A DNA stretch of 64,000 bases, taken from Emcibacteraceae bacterium. GTDB taxonomy: Bacteria; Pseudomonadota; Alphaproteobacteria; Sphingomonadales; Emcibacteraceae. Both the position numbers and the translations under genes were made by a program. The stretch lies in the NCBI GenBank assembly GCA_041396985.1, contig JAWKXO010000004.1, forward strand, positions 186,001 to 250,000, in the 5' to 3' direction. This document shows, in pieces, positions 24,579 to 33,717 of this stretch. The number at the start of each line of letters is the position of its first letter. Position 1 is the first letter of the stretch. A model generated the notes under the pieces. It was not told where the DNA came from and did no database searches. It saw only the letters and a program-made list of their open reading frames with translations.

Positions 24579-27011
24579 ATGGAAACTACACCTGAAAAAC
24601 CAGAAATTCGGACATCAGAATTTTGGAAAAGCCTGCTCTGCACTTCTGCCATAGCCGGCGTTATAATGGTTTCTCCGGCATTTGCCGCAGATGAGGCCGC
24701 AGAAAAAGCGAATGAAGAACAATCCGTTCAATCCACAACGGCAGCTGCTGCCGCAGAGGCGGCCGTCGCCGACTCAGACAAGGAAGAAGTGATTGTTGTT
24801 GTTGGCAAGCCGACGACATACGCCAACAACGCCACTGACAATGTGATGATCGAGCAGGAATCAACAGCAGCAAGTGTCCTTTCCGTGATTGATAACCTGC
24901 CCGGTGTTAATATCAGTGAAGGCGGCACCTTCGGGTCTGATGACTGGTCAACCACCGTCAATATGCGTGGTTTTACCGTTGGGCTTAGTGAACAACAGAT
25001 CGGCATGACCATTGACGGCCTGCCAAACGGTAATTCAAACTATGGTGGCGGTTCAAAAGCCAACCGCTATATCGATTTTGAAAACCTTGCCCGTGCTGAA
25101 GTATCACAGGGAACAAGTGATATTTCCTCCGCATCCCACGAGGCTCTTGGCGGCACTATCAACTTTGTTACCAATAATCCGCTTGATGATCAACGTCTGC
25201 GCGCCAGCCTCAGCATTGGTGACCATAATGCAAGACGCTATTATTTCCGTTACGACACTGGGCATCTGACCGACAGCACCACCGCTTATTTAAGCTATTC
25301 CCGTCAGTCAAATGACGCCTGGATCGGCTTGGCCGGCGGCACCGAGCGCGATCATATTTCCGCAAAATTTGTAACCGAACTGGACAACTGGACCATCACT
25401 GGTCGTTTTTCATGGGATGATGCCAATGAAGATAACTTCCAGCGCATCAGCCTTGCCCAGTTTGAGGAAAACCCGGACTGGGACCGTTTGACCGACACCA
25501 TCACCGGCATTCCTTATGTTGACCAGGCATATCGCCCATCATGGTCAACGCTTCGGAACAATTATTTCACTTACCTTCGTGCGGCATATGAAGATGACGC
25601 CTTAAAAGCAACCATCACCCCATATTATCATGTACAAAAAGGTCGTGGCGACTGGGTGCCACAATATATTGTCGATGTTACCGGAGGCACAACAAGCATG
25701 CCATCGGGCGTACGTGACCTCCATACCGGTCCGGACACCATTTATGGCGGTTCATTCGGTGGCGCTTATTCATTTGTTGATGCCATGGGTACTCCCCTTG
25801 CCCCGATTGACGGCTGTACAGCCCGTCTGACATTCCCATATGGCGGCGGCGGTGCCGGCGATAATCCGGCCTGTTATCAGGCGGATGCCAACCCGGCCAG
25901 TTCTTATCGTCATACCCATTATAACAAGCAACGTATCGGCCTGACCGCTGATGCCCAATATGAAATCGCTGAAAATAACATTCTTCGTGGCGGTTTATGG
26001 TGGGAACGTGCCGACCGCGATGAAAGCCGCGACTGGCACCGTATCATAGACCCGAGAAGCTCGCATATGTTTGATAATGCGGCCTACTGGCGTCAATATG
26101 ACCGTAACTTCATCACCGATACATTTATGCTTTATGGTGAAGATACACTGACCCTTGGCGATCTGACCCTGAATGGTGGTCTTCGTAAATTCTTCGTTGA
26201 TCTGACCAGAAAGGATAATTTCGGAATAGACTCAGAGGCTAAAGTAAATTCAGACTCAAAAATCCTGTTCACTGCCGGCGCCATTTATGAAGCGACGGAT
26301 GAAGTTGAGCTCTTCACCGGCTTTTCACAAAACTATGCCGCGATCAAAGATAACATCATTGAGGAAAGCGCCGCGATTGTTGGTGTGGACGGCGAAAAAG
26401 CCGATAACTATGACCTTGGTCTTCGCATTCGTAATGACTGGATCCGGGCAAGTCTGACCGGTTATTACATTAAATTCTCAAACCGGATTGTTGGTATTCC
26501 TGTTGGTGATGTTTCCGGGATCGATTACGCCTCACAGATTGATACGGTTTATCAGAATGTCGGCGGTATCGACTCCAAAGGGATCGAAGCCAGCATTTCT
26601 GCTGACATTACAGACAGCTGGAACCTATATTCATCGCTGACCGTCAATGACAGTAAATATAACCAGACCATCGGCAACGTTACCAAGGATAAGAAAGTGG
26701 CGCTTGCCCCTGAATTCCAGCTGGTGGGAACATTAAGCTATCAGAATGACGGCATCTTCGGTGGTGTGTCAGCCAAACATATCGGCAAACGCTGGGGCGA
26801 TTTTGCCAACACGGAACGCCTTCCATCGTCAACGATATTTGATCTCTGGATCGGCTATGACATTGAAATGCAGAACGGCCCAAGCAACATGCGTGTCTCG
26901 CTCAATGTCAATAACCTGATGGATAAAAGATATCTGGGCGGCGGTACACCAGGCGGTTACTTTATCGGAACAGGTCGTCAGGTGATGGCAAACATCACAT
27001 TCGACTACTAG
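24579..27011 (+). CDS. TonB-dependent outer-membrane receptor
   Basis: An 810-residue TonB-dependent receptor. It has an extended N-terminus with a signal sequence (hydrophobic around 18-36, then AFAAD), an Ala/Glu-rich linker, a plug domain (about 70-190: SVLSVIDNLPGVNISEGG, VNMRGF, MTIDGLPNG, RAEVSQGTSDISSAS, LGGTINFVTNNP), and a 22-strand barrel ending in NITFDY with the terminal aromatic. The substrate cannot be read from sequence. The next gene encodes an exported PhoD-like phosphatase, so uptake of a phosphorylated compound is one possibility. It is the first gene to the right of the island boundary; 219 bases upstream contain no clear regulatory site. Confidence 0.93.
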   Translation: METTPEKPEIRTSEFWKSLLCTSAIAGVIMVSPAFAADEAAEKANEEQSVQSTTAAAAAEAAVADSDKEEVIVVVGKPTTYANNATDNVMIEQESTAASVLSVIDNLPGVNISEGGTFGSDDWSTTVNMRGFTVGLSEQQIGMTIDGLPNGNSNYGGGSKANRYIDFENLARAEVSQGTSDISSASHEALGGTINFVTNNPLDDQRLRASLSIGDHNARRYYFRYDTGHLTDSTTAYLSYSRQSNDAWIGLAGGTERDHISAKFVTELDNWTITGRFSWDDANEDNFQRISLAQFEENPDWDRLTDTITGIPYVDQAYRPSWSTLRNNYFTYLRAAYEDDALKATITPYYHVQKGRGDWVPQYIVDVTGGTTSMPSGVRDLHTGPDTIYGGSFGGAYSFVDAMGTPLAPIDGCTARLTFPYGGGGAGDNPACYQADANPASSYRHTHYNKQRIGLTADAQYEIAENNILRGGLWWERADRDESRDWHRIIDPRSSHMFDNAAYWRQYDRNFITDTFMLYGEDTLTLGDLTLNGGLRKFFVDLTRKDNFGIDSEAKVNSDSKILFTAGAIYEATDEVELFTGFSQNYAAIKDNIIEESAAIVGVDGEKADNYDLGLRIRNDWIRASLTGYYIKFSNRIVGIPVGDVSGIDYASQIDTVYQNVGGIDSKGIEASISADITDSWNLYSSLTVNDSKYNQTIGNVTKDKKVALAPEFQLVGTLSYQNDGIFGGVSAKHIGKRWGDFANTERLPSSTIFDLWIGYDIEMQNGPSNMRVSLNVNNLMDKRYLGGGTPGGYFIGTGRQVMANITFDY

Positions 27012-27043
27012 GATAATAATAACTTAAGCCAATATAAACTTGA

Positions 27044-27073
27044 GGGAAGCCTAAAACCAGGCTTCCCTTTTTT
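27044..27073 (+). terminator. Rho-independent terminator after the TonB receptor gene
   Basis: Perfect 8-bp stem GGGAAGCC / GGCTTCCC (27044-27051, 27060-27067) with an 8-base loop, followed by TTTTTT (27068-27073). It is 33 bases after the receptor stop codon and 32 bases before the phosphatase ATG. Confidence 0.88.
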
Positions 27074-27104
27074 ACTTTCCCTTTTTTACTTAAAGGACAG
27101 ACAG

Positions 27105-28211
27105 ATGAGCAAAATAAACAGACGCGAATTTCAGATCGGGGCCGGACTGACCCTTGCCGGCTTTTCGGCGCTCGCCACCAACCGGGCGACTGCAAAGGGC
27201 ATCGACATGCCAAAAGTGATGGGGGATAAGCCCTTATCGCGTATTCTTTTCGGCTCCTGCTGCCATCAGGATAAGGAACAACCGATCTGGTCTGGGGTCC
27301 TAAACAAAAAACCGGAACTATTTTTGTTTTTAGGGGATAATATTTACGGGGACAGCCGCGATATGGCCGTGCTTGCCGCCAAATATAAAAAGCAGGCCCC
27401 GAATTTTGAGGCGATCAGGAAACAGGCGGATGTCATGGCCATCTGGGACGATCATGATTTTGGTGAAAATGACGCAGGTAAGGATTACCCGTTTCGTGAT
27501 CAGTCAAAAGAGCTCTTTTTTGATTTCTGGGACGTGCCGAAGGGAAGCAGCCGACGTCGTGACGGCGACGGTATTTATACATCGGCCCTTTTCGGGCCCG
27601 AGGATAAGCGAATTCACATTATCCTGCCGGATTTACGCTATAACCGTGACCCGCTTAAAACCGTGGACAGCATGGATAAGGCGAAGGACAGGGAAATTGC
27701 CGGTTTCGGCCCTTACCTTCCGGTTATGGGAAAGAACAGCACCATGCTTGGCGAAGCGCAGTGGCAATGGCTTGAGCGGCAGATGCAGGTCCCGTCAAAA
27801 ATAAAAATTATCGGCTCGAGCTTACAGTATATCGCGACCCAGCCGGGCTGGGAATCCTGGGCTAATTTCCCCCATGAACGGCAGCGGCTGATTGAACTTA
27901 TCAGAAAATACCGGGTCGAAGGGGTCTTTTTCATCAGCGGCGATACCCACTGGGCCGAAATATCATGCCAGCAGAAGGACGCGCCCTACCCGCTTTGGGA
28001 TATGACCTCAAGCGGCCTGACGGAAATATGGCCCAATGTAAGCCCCAATGCTTACCGTTGGAACGATATCAGCTACGCCGGTCAGAATTTCGGTGCGCTT
28101 TATATTGACTGGGAACTAAATGACCCGCTGATCGTGTTTGAAATTAATGACGCAGGCGGAAACCGGGTATTCAGCCATTCGATCATGTTAAGCAGTCTTG
28201 GTTTCAGCTGA
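27105..28211 (+). CDS. PhoD-like metallophosphatase with Tat signal
   Basis: Exported phosphoesterase of the PhoD family (alkaline phosphatase D / phospholipase D-like). The 368-residue product begins with a twin-arginine signal (MSKINRREFQIGAGLTLAGF, cleavage near 30). Metal-site motifs follow: FGSCCHQ, LFLGDNIYGD near 83-92, WDDHDFGENDAG near 120-131 and FISGDTHWAEIS near 285-296, with His and Asp ligands. It is shorter than many PhoD proteins (450-550), lacking the N-terminal beta domain. It follows the TonB receptor on the same strand, but a terminator separates them. Its 3' end overlaps the convergent gene by 8 bases. Confidence 0.88.
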   Translation: MSKINRREFQIGAGLTLAGFSALATNRATAKGIDMPKVMGDKPLSRILFGSCCHQDKEQPIWSGVLNKKPELFLFLGDNIYGDSRDMAVLAAKYKKQAPNFEAIRKQADVMAIWDDHDFGENDAGKDYPFRDQSKELFFDFWDVPKGSSRRRDGDGIYTSALFGPEDKRIHIILPDLRYNRDPLKTVDSMDKAKDREIAGFGPYLPVMGKNSTMLGEAQWQWLERQMQVPSKIKIIGSSLQYIATQPGWESWANFPHERQRLIELIRKYRVEGVFFISGDTHWAEISCQQKDAPYPLWDMTSSGLTEIWPNVSPNAYRWNDISYAGQNFGALYIDWELNDPLIVFEINDAGGNRVFSHSIMLSSLGFS

Positions 28212-28731
28212 AAAAACTGACCGAACGCAGCAGCTGTATCAGAAACAGGATCGCAAAAGAAATCCCGGAAAGTGCAAGCGCCCAGACAAACCGCCGCCGT
28301 TTAAGATCGCGGAGCAGGGAATTTTTCTGAATTTCATAGGCCAGTTCAAGTTTCCAGTCACTTTTATCAAAGGCGTCAAGATAACTGTCGAGGTCCGGAT
28401 ACTGTTCTTCCAGCAGGTAATAGCTGCGTTGAAGGTTTACCCCCTTAACCCCCAGTTTCGGCGCCGCACTGCGCGACGGGTAAAGCACATAACCGAACAT
28501 GGCAATCGGCACCACCGCCAGCACCCAGAAAATCAGTACATAAAGCGTGGTATTTGCCGGGTCTTCCGGTGCCATTTCGCCGATTTTGGCAATGGTGCCA
28601 AGCGAAAATATAAAGCCGATGCTGACAATCTGCGCCTTTACATCATAGGCGCGGACCGCATTTTGAACCTGGGAAAGCGAATTTTGTAAAATTGAAAGTT
28701 GAACACTATCCATTGTCTCAGTATTGCTCAT
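28204..28731 (-). CDS. Membrane protein resembling Pycsar effector (PycTM/DUF5706-like), orphan
   Basis: A 175-residue protein (start taken at the ATG at 28731, preceded by GAG; an in-frame ATG 15 bases upstream is also possible). It shows an AYDVKAQIVSIGFIFSLGTI segment, a second hydrophobic helix VLIFWVLAVVPIAMFGYVLYP, a charged loop, and LELAYEIQKNSLLRDLKRRR followed by a third helix near the C-terminus. This order (D-KA motif helix, helix ending in Tyr-Pro, Glu-Ile...Lys-Arg helix, last TM) resembles the TM effector of cyclic-pyrimidine (Pycsar) defence. No cyclase gene is adjacent, so a defence role is unproven. It may simply be a related membrane protein. Confidence 0.5.
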   Translation of the reverse strand: MSNTETMDSVQLSILQNSLSQVQNAVRAYDVKAQIVSIGFIFSLGTIAKIGEMAPEDPANTTLYVLIFWVLAVVPIAMFGYVLYPSRSAAPKLGVKGVNLQRSYYLLEEQYPDLDSYLDAFDKSDWKLELAYEIQKNSLLRDLKRRRFVWALALSGISFAILFLIQLLRSVSFFS

Positions 28732-28870
28732 TTCGTGCTCATCCAATAAGATAGGTGGAGTATATATTTATGGCACTCTCTACGCCTCTCTGATGACAAA
28801 ATTGTGTCAGATTTGTTAAAGTTATATGACCATCATTTTTTACTAAAAATGAATAAATAAGGACAAAAAA

Positions 28871-29641
28871 ATGCCAAACACCCTTGAAATCTGCCGCGAG
28901 GACCGCGTGGTTCTTATCCGCCTTAACCGGCCGCAAGCGTTAAATGCCCTGAATAGTGAAATCATGCGGGAACTGATCGCGGAACTCACCCCCCTTGATA
29001 AGGACCCTGATGTGGGATGCTTCATCATTACCGGGTCGGAAAAGGCCTTCGCCGCCGGTGCCGATATCAAGGAAATGCAGTCAAAAACTTATATGGACAT
29101 GTATACGCATGATTATTTTGCCGACTGGCAGAAATTCTGTGACTTCCGGACCCCAAAAATTGCCGCCGTGTCGGGCTTTGCCCTTGGTGGCGGCTGCGAG
29201 CTTGCCATGATGTGCGATTTTATCATCGCGGCAAAATCAGCCAAATTCGGCCAGCCGGAAATCAAACTCGGTGTGATCCCCGGCATGGGTGGTTCGCAGC
29301 GGCTGACCAGACTGGTCGGCAAATCAAAAGCGATGGACATGATCCTGACCGGGCGGATGATGGATGCCGAAGAAGCGGAGCGATGCGGCCTCGCCGCGCG
29401 GGTGGTCGATGATGAAAAACTGCTAGGGGAAGCGATGGAAGCGGCAAAAGCCATTTCCAGTTACAGCAAACCCGCCGTTATGCTGGCCCGCGAAGCGGTC
29501 GACCGCGCGCTTGAAGGTTCCTTACGTGAAGGGCTTATTTTCGAGCGGCGCATTTTCCATTCCCTTTTTGCCACCGAGGACCAGAAGGAAGGCATGGCCG
29601 CCTTTGCCGAAAAACGAAAACCGGATTTTAAGGGGAAGTGA
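28871..29641 (+). CDS. Enoyl-CoA hydratase/isomerase family protein
   Basis: A 256-residue crotonase-fold enzyme that most likely hydrates trans-2-enoyl-CoA in fatty-acid or acyl-CoA breakdown. Visible motifs are RLNRPQALNALNSEI at the N-terminus, the CoA/oxyanion segment AAGADIKEM near 62-70, GFALGGGCELAMMCDFIIA near 100-118 (oxyanion-hole Gly and a catalytic Glu), and PEIKLGVIPGMGGSQRL near 133-149 with the second Glu. The ATG follows an AAGGA site. It is flanked by unrelated genes, so no pathway assignment from context is possible. Confidence 0.93.
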   Translation: MPNTLEICREDRVVLIRLNRPQALNALNSEIMRELIAELTPLDKDPDVGCFIITGSEKAFAAGADIKEMQSKTYMDMYTHDYFADWQKFCDFRTPKIAAVSGFALGGGCELAMMCDFIIAAKSAKFGQPEIKLGVIPGMGGSQRLTRLVGKSKAMDMILTGRMMDAEEAERCGLAARVVDDEKLLGEAMEAAKAISSYSKPAVMLAREAVDRALEGSLREGLIFERRIFHSLFATEDQKEGMAAFAEKRKPDFKGK

Positions 29642-29705
29642 AAAAATGGGGAAAACATGTTATTTTGATCTAACTGCTACCCTTTGATCACTAATTCACT
29701 GTTTC

Positions 29706-30266
29706 TCAATTGTTGAAAACAATATCGTCCCAAAACTCTATTTTATTACCCGGAATTGAATACCAATCTTTATCGCTTCCAAGTCTTACGCCAAAATCAT
29801 TCCCTAGATAACTCCAGAGATTGGAGCCATATTCAATTATGTCTGTCTGCATAACCGAATATACGGGGTTACCTGCTTTCACGGGCAATGTAGGCATATA
29901 TCGATGGCCATAAATAGGGATCAGTTTGGGGGCATTGGACAACATAATTCTTACGGCATCGATTACCTCTTCCTGATCAATTGGTGTATCACCCCATTCT
30001 TCAATCCAGTAACCACTTCTTTTGACTTCTCTCATTACACCTTCCAAAGGCCATTCAAGCCAATTTCTAATTTCTTCATCAGTAACACGCCTCCAGTCAG
30101 CAAATCCTTCTGAAACAGGCAAGGCATAAGCCAACAAACATTTTAAATCAGGTGGAAAAGAGAAACGATGTATTTTCTCTATAGCAGCGAATTCATTTTC
30201 AGTAAGTCCAACTTCAAATTCGATACCTTTTTCTTCCAATCCGTCTACTATGATCTGTAAATCCAT
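29706..30266 (-). CDS. SMI1/KNR4-like hypothetical protein
   Basis: A 186-residue soluble acidic protein with no signal peptide. It has the SMI1/KNR4 pattern: an N-terminal helix, LTENEFAAIEKIHRFSFPPDLKCLLAYALPVS near 21-52, and later LIPIYGHRYMP followed by NPVYSVMQTDIIEYGSNLWSYL near 130-160. In bacteria this fold is often an immunity protein against contact-dependent toxins or a stand-alone accessory gene. No toxin gene is visible beside it. Its lower GC and isolated position suggest acquisition. Confidence 0.7.
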   Translation of the reverse strand: MDLQIIVDGLEEKGIEFEVGLTENEFAAIEKIHRFSFPPDLKCLLAYALPVSEGFADWRRVTDEEIRNWLEWPLEGVMREVKRSGYWIEEWGDTPIDQEEVIDAVRIMLSNAPKLIPIYGHRYMPTLPVKAGNPVYSVMQTDIIEYGSNLWSYLGNDFGVRLGSDKDWYSIPGNKIEFWDDIVFNN

Positions 30267-30325
30267 TACTTTTATCCATTAAATTTATTAGGTAAGAGTA
30301 ATATCAACTCTAATAAAAACATAGT

Positions 30326-31051
30326 TTATCCCCCATTCAACAACCAATCAATAAATTCAGGGACGATTTGGCTGGCGGGGCCGTAATGCCCGTCGCTGAA
30401 CTGATCGGCGTTTAGGGACGGCTCAAGATTAAGTTCCACCGTTTTGGCGCCCGGATTTTCATTGACCACCTGAGTAAACCCGGCGGCGGGATAAACATTG
30501 CCCGATGTGCCGATGGAGATAAACAAGCCGCAACGGCGGAGATAACGGTATATATCATCCATCCGCATCGGCATTTCCCCGAACCACACCACATTGACCC
30601 GCATTTGGCCCCGGGTTTTACAATTTGGACATTCGCTTTCCAAACTCATTTCATCAAGCCAGTCGGAAATTTCGCCACAGTTCTGACAGCGGGATTTCAG
30701 CAGTTCGCCGTGCATGTGGATCAGCTTTTCCGACCCGGCCCGCACATGCAGATTATCGACATTCTGGGTCACCAGCCAAAAGCCACCCGGCCAGTCGCGT
30801 TCAAGCCGCGTCAGAGCCAGATGCGCGGCATTGGGTTTTATTTTTTCGTCCAGCAAAGTGGCCCGCCGCATATTATAAAATTCATGAACCAGGGCGGGAT
30901 CACGGCGGAACGCGTCCGGTGTGGCCAGATCCTCCGCCCGATAGCCGTTCCAAAGCCCGCCACGCCCGCGGAAGGTGGGAAGGCCGCTTTCCTGCGATAT
31001 ACCGGCGCCGGTCAGGACAACAATGGGGGTACTGGCTGAAATAATCATCAT
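30326..31051 (-). CDS. cobB: NAD-dependent protein deacylase (sirtuin class III), CobB-like
   Basis: Removes acyl groups from lysines using NAD+. The 241-residue length fits bacterial sirtuins. Motifs: GAGISQESGLPTFRG near 16-30 (NAD binding), a YNMRR segment near 58-62 equivalent to the Tyr/Arg pair that recognises succinyl/malonyl groups in CobB/SIRT5, TQNVDNLHVRAGS near 99-111, catalytic His in HMHGE, and a zinc site CQNC...CPNC (about 125-128 and 144-147). Start is the ATG at 31051, though MIISAST one codon later is equally possible. It stands alone between SMI1-like and glycosyltransferase genes. Confidence 0.93.
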   Translation of the reverse strand: MMIISASTPIVVLTGAGISQESGLPTFRGRGGLWNGYRAEDLATPDAFRRDPALVHEFYNMRRATLLDEKIKPNAAHLALTRLERDWPGGFWLVTQNVDNLHVRAGSEKLIHMHGELLKSRCQNCGEISDWLDEMSLESECPNCKTRGQMRVNVVWFGEMPMRMDDIYRYLRRCGLFISIGTSGNVYPAAGFTQVVNENPGAKTVELNLEPSLNADQFSDGHYGPASQIVPEFIDWLLNGG

Positions 31052-31136
31052 TCCATTCTAATCGCATCCATCCAAACTGCCAATTGTTTGTTTCAGTCTA
31101 ATCTGCTAAAAACCTAACGTGAGGAAAAATAAAATA

Positions 31137-32360
31137 ATGCTGAGCACTAAAATAAAATCATTGATGGACCGCTTTGATAAACGGACACGCGACATGCTCG
31201 CCTTAAGCATTGGGGTATTGGGGATAATTTACCTGATCTGGAAATATTTTTCGCTGATTGGCAAGGATCTGACTTTCAAATATTTCTGGCTGGCCGGGCG
31301 GCTCTGGTCCGGGGGGATGAACCCTTATGGCCCCGATTATCAGCATGTGGGCGAAAGCCTTTTTGAAACATTTAACGGGCAGCCCTTTTACTACCCGCCC
31401 AACTGGTGGCCGGTGTCCGGCTTTATGGCGCTTTTTGATTATACCACCGCCACTGAAATCTGGCGGCTGATCAATGTGGCGGCCATCATTGGAGGCACAT
31501 TATTGCTGCGGGCGGCACTAAAACGGGCAGATATCAATTTATCCACGCCCGCTCTTGTTCTTTATACCGGGCTGGTGGCCCTGATGCAGTCAACCATCAT
31601 TGTCCTGCAACAGGGGCAATCAACGGGACTGGTTTATTTTGGACTATGCCTGGCCATTTATGCGACCCTCTATTCAAAGCATTTTCTGCTGGGGCTGGGC
31701 ATGGCCATTATGCTGCTGAAACCGCAGATTGGTGTACCGGTATTTTTTGGCTTTTTCCTTTTAAAACAAAATTATAAATCCGTTTTTTATACCATTGCTT
31801 TAACCTTTATAATGATGCTGCCGGGCTTTATCAGTCTTGGTTTTTTTGAAACCCTCTTTTCTTACCTCGCTGGCCTTTCCGAGCATTCACAGTTCCTTAC
31901 CAATTCCGCGAAACTTTCGACCGGCTTTAAAAACATCGTCTATCTTATTGCAAACAGGGATATTTCCAGTACGCTCGCGACACTGCTATCACTGATCGGC
32001 GTCTGGGGGGCGGCGATTTATTTGCAAAAAATTGTCTATGAAAAATTTGATGGTGGCGGGGCGGCAAAACTTTGCCTTTATTATAGCGCCGTGATTTTCG
32101 CCACGCTCTTTTTCGCGCCCATTCATGAATATGACATGATTTTGGTCGCGCCGGTTTTATTGCTTGTGGCGGTGCTTGGGACCAACCGTCAGCTATTGCT
32201 TGCCATTCCCTTTTTGCTTATGGTCCGCTCAGGCAATATCGGTGATCTTTTTGGCCCCGCCTCCGTTGATCAGGCGCGCTTTTACGGCAGCGTGGTTTCA
32301 ACCGTCGCGCTTATTGCCATGATCGCCGTTTTCGCAAAAATCAGTCGTCAGGAAGATTGA
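31137..32360 (+). CDS. Glycosyltransferase family 87 (DUF2029) membrane protein
   Basis: A roughly 407-residue polytopic membrane protein of the GT-C type that transfers sugars from polyprenyl-phosphate donors on the outer face of the inner membrane. The ATG at 31137 is preferred because GAGGA lies 11 bases upstream; an in-frame GTG at 31119 is weaker. About ten hydrophobic segments are visible; DLTFKYFWLAGRLWSGGMNPYG near 40-60 and PPNWWPV near 85 resemble the GT87 donor loop. It converges with the GT2 gene, the 3' ends overlapping by 20 bases, and may use the polyprenyl-linked sugar that GT2 makes. Confidence 0.78.
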   Translation: MLSTKIKSLMDRFDKRTRDMLALSIGVLGIIYLIWKYFSLIGKDLTFKYFWLAGRLWSGGMNPYGPDYQHVGESLFETFNGQPFYYPPNWWPVSGFMALFDYTTATEIWRLINVAAIIGGTLLLRAALKRADINLSTPALVLYTGLVALMQSTIIVLQQGQSTGLVYFGLCLAIYATLYSKHFLLGLGMAIMLLKPQIGVPVFFGFFLLKQNYKSVFYTIALTFIMMLPGFISLGFFETLFSYLAGLSEHSQFLTNSAKLSTGFKNIVYLIANRDISSTLATLLSLIGVWGAAIYLQKIVYEKFDGGGAAKLCLYYSAVIFATLFFAPIHEYDMILVAPVLLLVAVLGTNRQLLLAIPFLLMVRSGNIGDLFGPASVDQARFYGSVVSTVALIAMIAVFAKISRQED

Positions 32361-33288
32361 TAATATTTTTTGTCATATAAAGCGGCCGGTCCTTGGTTTC
32401 ATTAAAAATCCGGCCCAGATATTCACCAATAATGCCAAGAAATAAAAGCTGTAGACCGCCGAGAAACAGGATCACCACCATTTGCGAGGCATAGCCATCA
32501 ACGCTGACACCATAAATAAGGGTGCGAATAAATATAAACACCGCATAGATAAAGGAAACAAACGAAATCAGTATGCCGATATAACTGGCAAGCCGCAATG
32601 GAAGGGTTGAGAAGGATGTAATCCCCTCTATCGCGAAATTCCACAGGTTCCAGTAATTCCATTTGGTGTTTCCAGCCACCCTTGCATGGCGTTTATATTC
32701 GACCGCAATGGTCTTAAACCCGACCCAGGCAAAAAGCCCTTTCATAAAGCGCTGCCGTTCGGGCAGCTTTCTGATGGCGTCAATGGCACGGCGGCTTAAC
32801 AGTCTGAAATCACCGGCATTTCGCGGAATTTCAACATGGCTCATTTTTTTCAAAATCCGGTAAAAATAGGTGGCTGTCATTTTTTTAAACCAGCTTTCAC
32901 CGTCCCGTTCAGTGCGGACGCCATATATATTATCATAGCCCTGTTCCCAGAGCGCAATAAACTGCGGGATAATTTCCGGTGGGTCCTGCAGATCGGCATC
33001 AAGGATAATGGCCGCGTCCCCGCTCATCATATCTATCCCGGCCGACATAGCGGCTTCCTTGCCGAAATTGCGGCTTAAATCGATAAAAACCACCCGCTTA
33101 TCTTTTTCGCAAATTTGCGTAATCAGTTCAGCGGTTTTATCAGCGCTTCCGTCATTTATGAAAATCAGCTCAAGCGTATAATCAATATTCTTAAAGACGT
33201 CAGCGATACGCAAATAGCATGTCTCTATGACCTCTTCCTCATTATAACAGGGAACAATCACTGATAATTTTCTGTCTTTTGACATCAT
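32341..33288 (-). CDS. GT2 polyprenyl-phosphate glycosyltransferase (DPM1/GtrB-like)
   Basis: A 315-residue inner-membrane glycosyltransferase that transfers a sugar from a nucleotide donor to undecaprenyl phosphate. The GT-A domain (about 8-230) shows SVIVPCYNEEEVI, FINDGSADKT, DLSRNFGKE, ADLQDPPE (DxD-like metal site) and NAGDFRLLSR. Two C-terminal helices (about 238-265 and 275-300) with LGIIGEYLGRIFNETKDRPLY anchor it, as in GtrB/DPMS. The GtrA-like gene follows 24 bases downstream, a standard gtrA-gtrB pairing, so a modified cell-surface glycan is the probable end product. Confidence 0.92.
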   Translation of the reverse strand: MMSKDRKLSVIVPCYNEEEVIETCYLRIADVFKNIDYTLELIFINDGSADKTAELITQICEKDKRVVFIDLSRNFGKEAAMSAGIDMMSGDAAIILDADLQDPPEIIPQFIALWEQGYDNIYGVRTERDGESWFKKMTATYFYRILKKMSHVEIPRNAGDFRLLSRRAIDAIRKLPERQRFMKGLFAWVGFKTIAVEYKRHARVAGNTKWNYWNLWNFAIEGITSFSTLPLRLASYIGILISFVSFIYAVFIFIRTLIYGVSVDGYASQMVVILFLGGLQLLFLGIIGEYLGRIFNETKDRPLYMTKNIINLPDD

Positions 33289-33312
33289 GACCCCTTTCTT
33301 ATTTATTATTCA

Positions 33313-33684
33313 TTATTCGCTTTGGCTTAAAAAAGTCCAGAATTTCCCGACAATAAAATTCCATATAAAAACCACCCCAGTGGCTATGATCTGCCTTAAC
33401 AGATATGGGATAAATCCAAGCATATACATAATTGATGTATTAATTATGAATCCGGCGGCCACCATAAGTATAAATTTGGGGATTGCTTTTTTATGTTGCG
33501 CATCCGAGCGGAAAGTATAGCGCAGATTAAGCAGATAATTCAAAATCGCCCCACAGGCATAACCAATCATGGTCCCCGTGACCGGCGATAAACTGAACAT
33601 CTCAACCAAAATCACCAGCACCACATAATGCAGGGCGGTGCTCAGCAATCCGACAGCCGTGAATTTTATAAATTCTTTTCCCAT
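33313..33684 (-). CDS. GtrA-like flippase family membrane protein
   Basis: A 123-residue protein with four hydrophobic helices (about 8-28, 34-55, 72-92, 97-117) and FIKFTAVGLLSTALHYVVL at the start, typical of GtrA (PF04138). These proteins are thought to flip undecaprenyl-phosphate-linked sugar made by the partner GT2 enzyme. It lies 24 bases upstream of the GT2 gene and in the same direction. Length matches the family. Confidence 0.9.
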   Translation of the reverse strand: MGKEFIKFTAVGLLSTALHYVVLVILVEMFSLSPVTGTMIGYACGAILNYLLNLRYTFRSDAQHKKAIPKFILMVAAGFIINTSIMYMLGFIPYLLRQIIATGVVFIWNFIVGKFWTFLSQSE

Positions 33685-33717
33685 CCGACTGTTTTTGCCT
33701 GAAATATCTATGATAAT

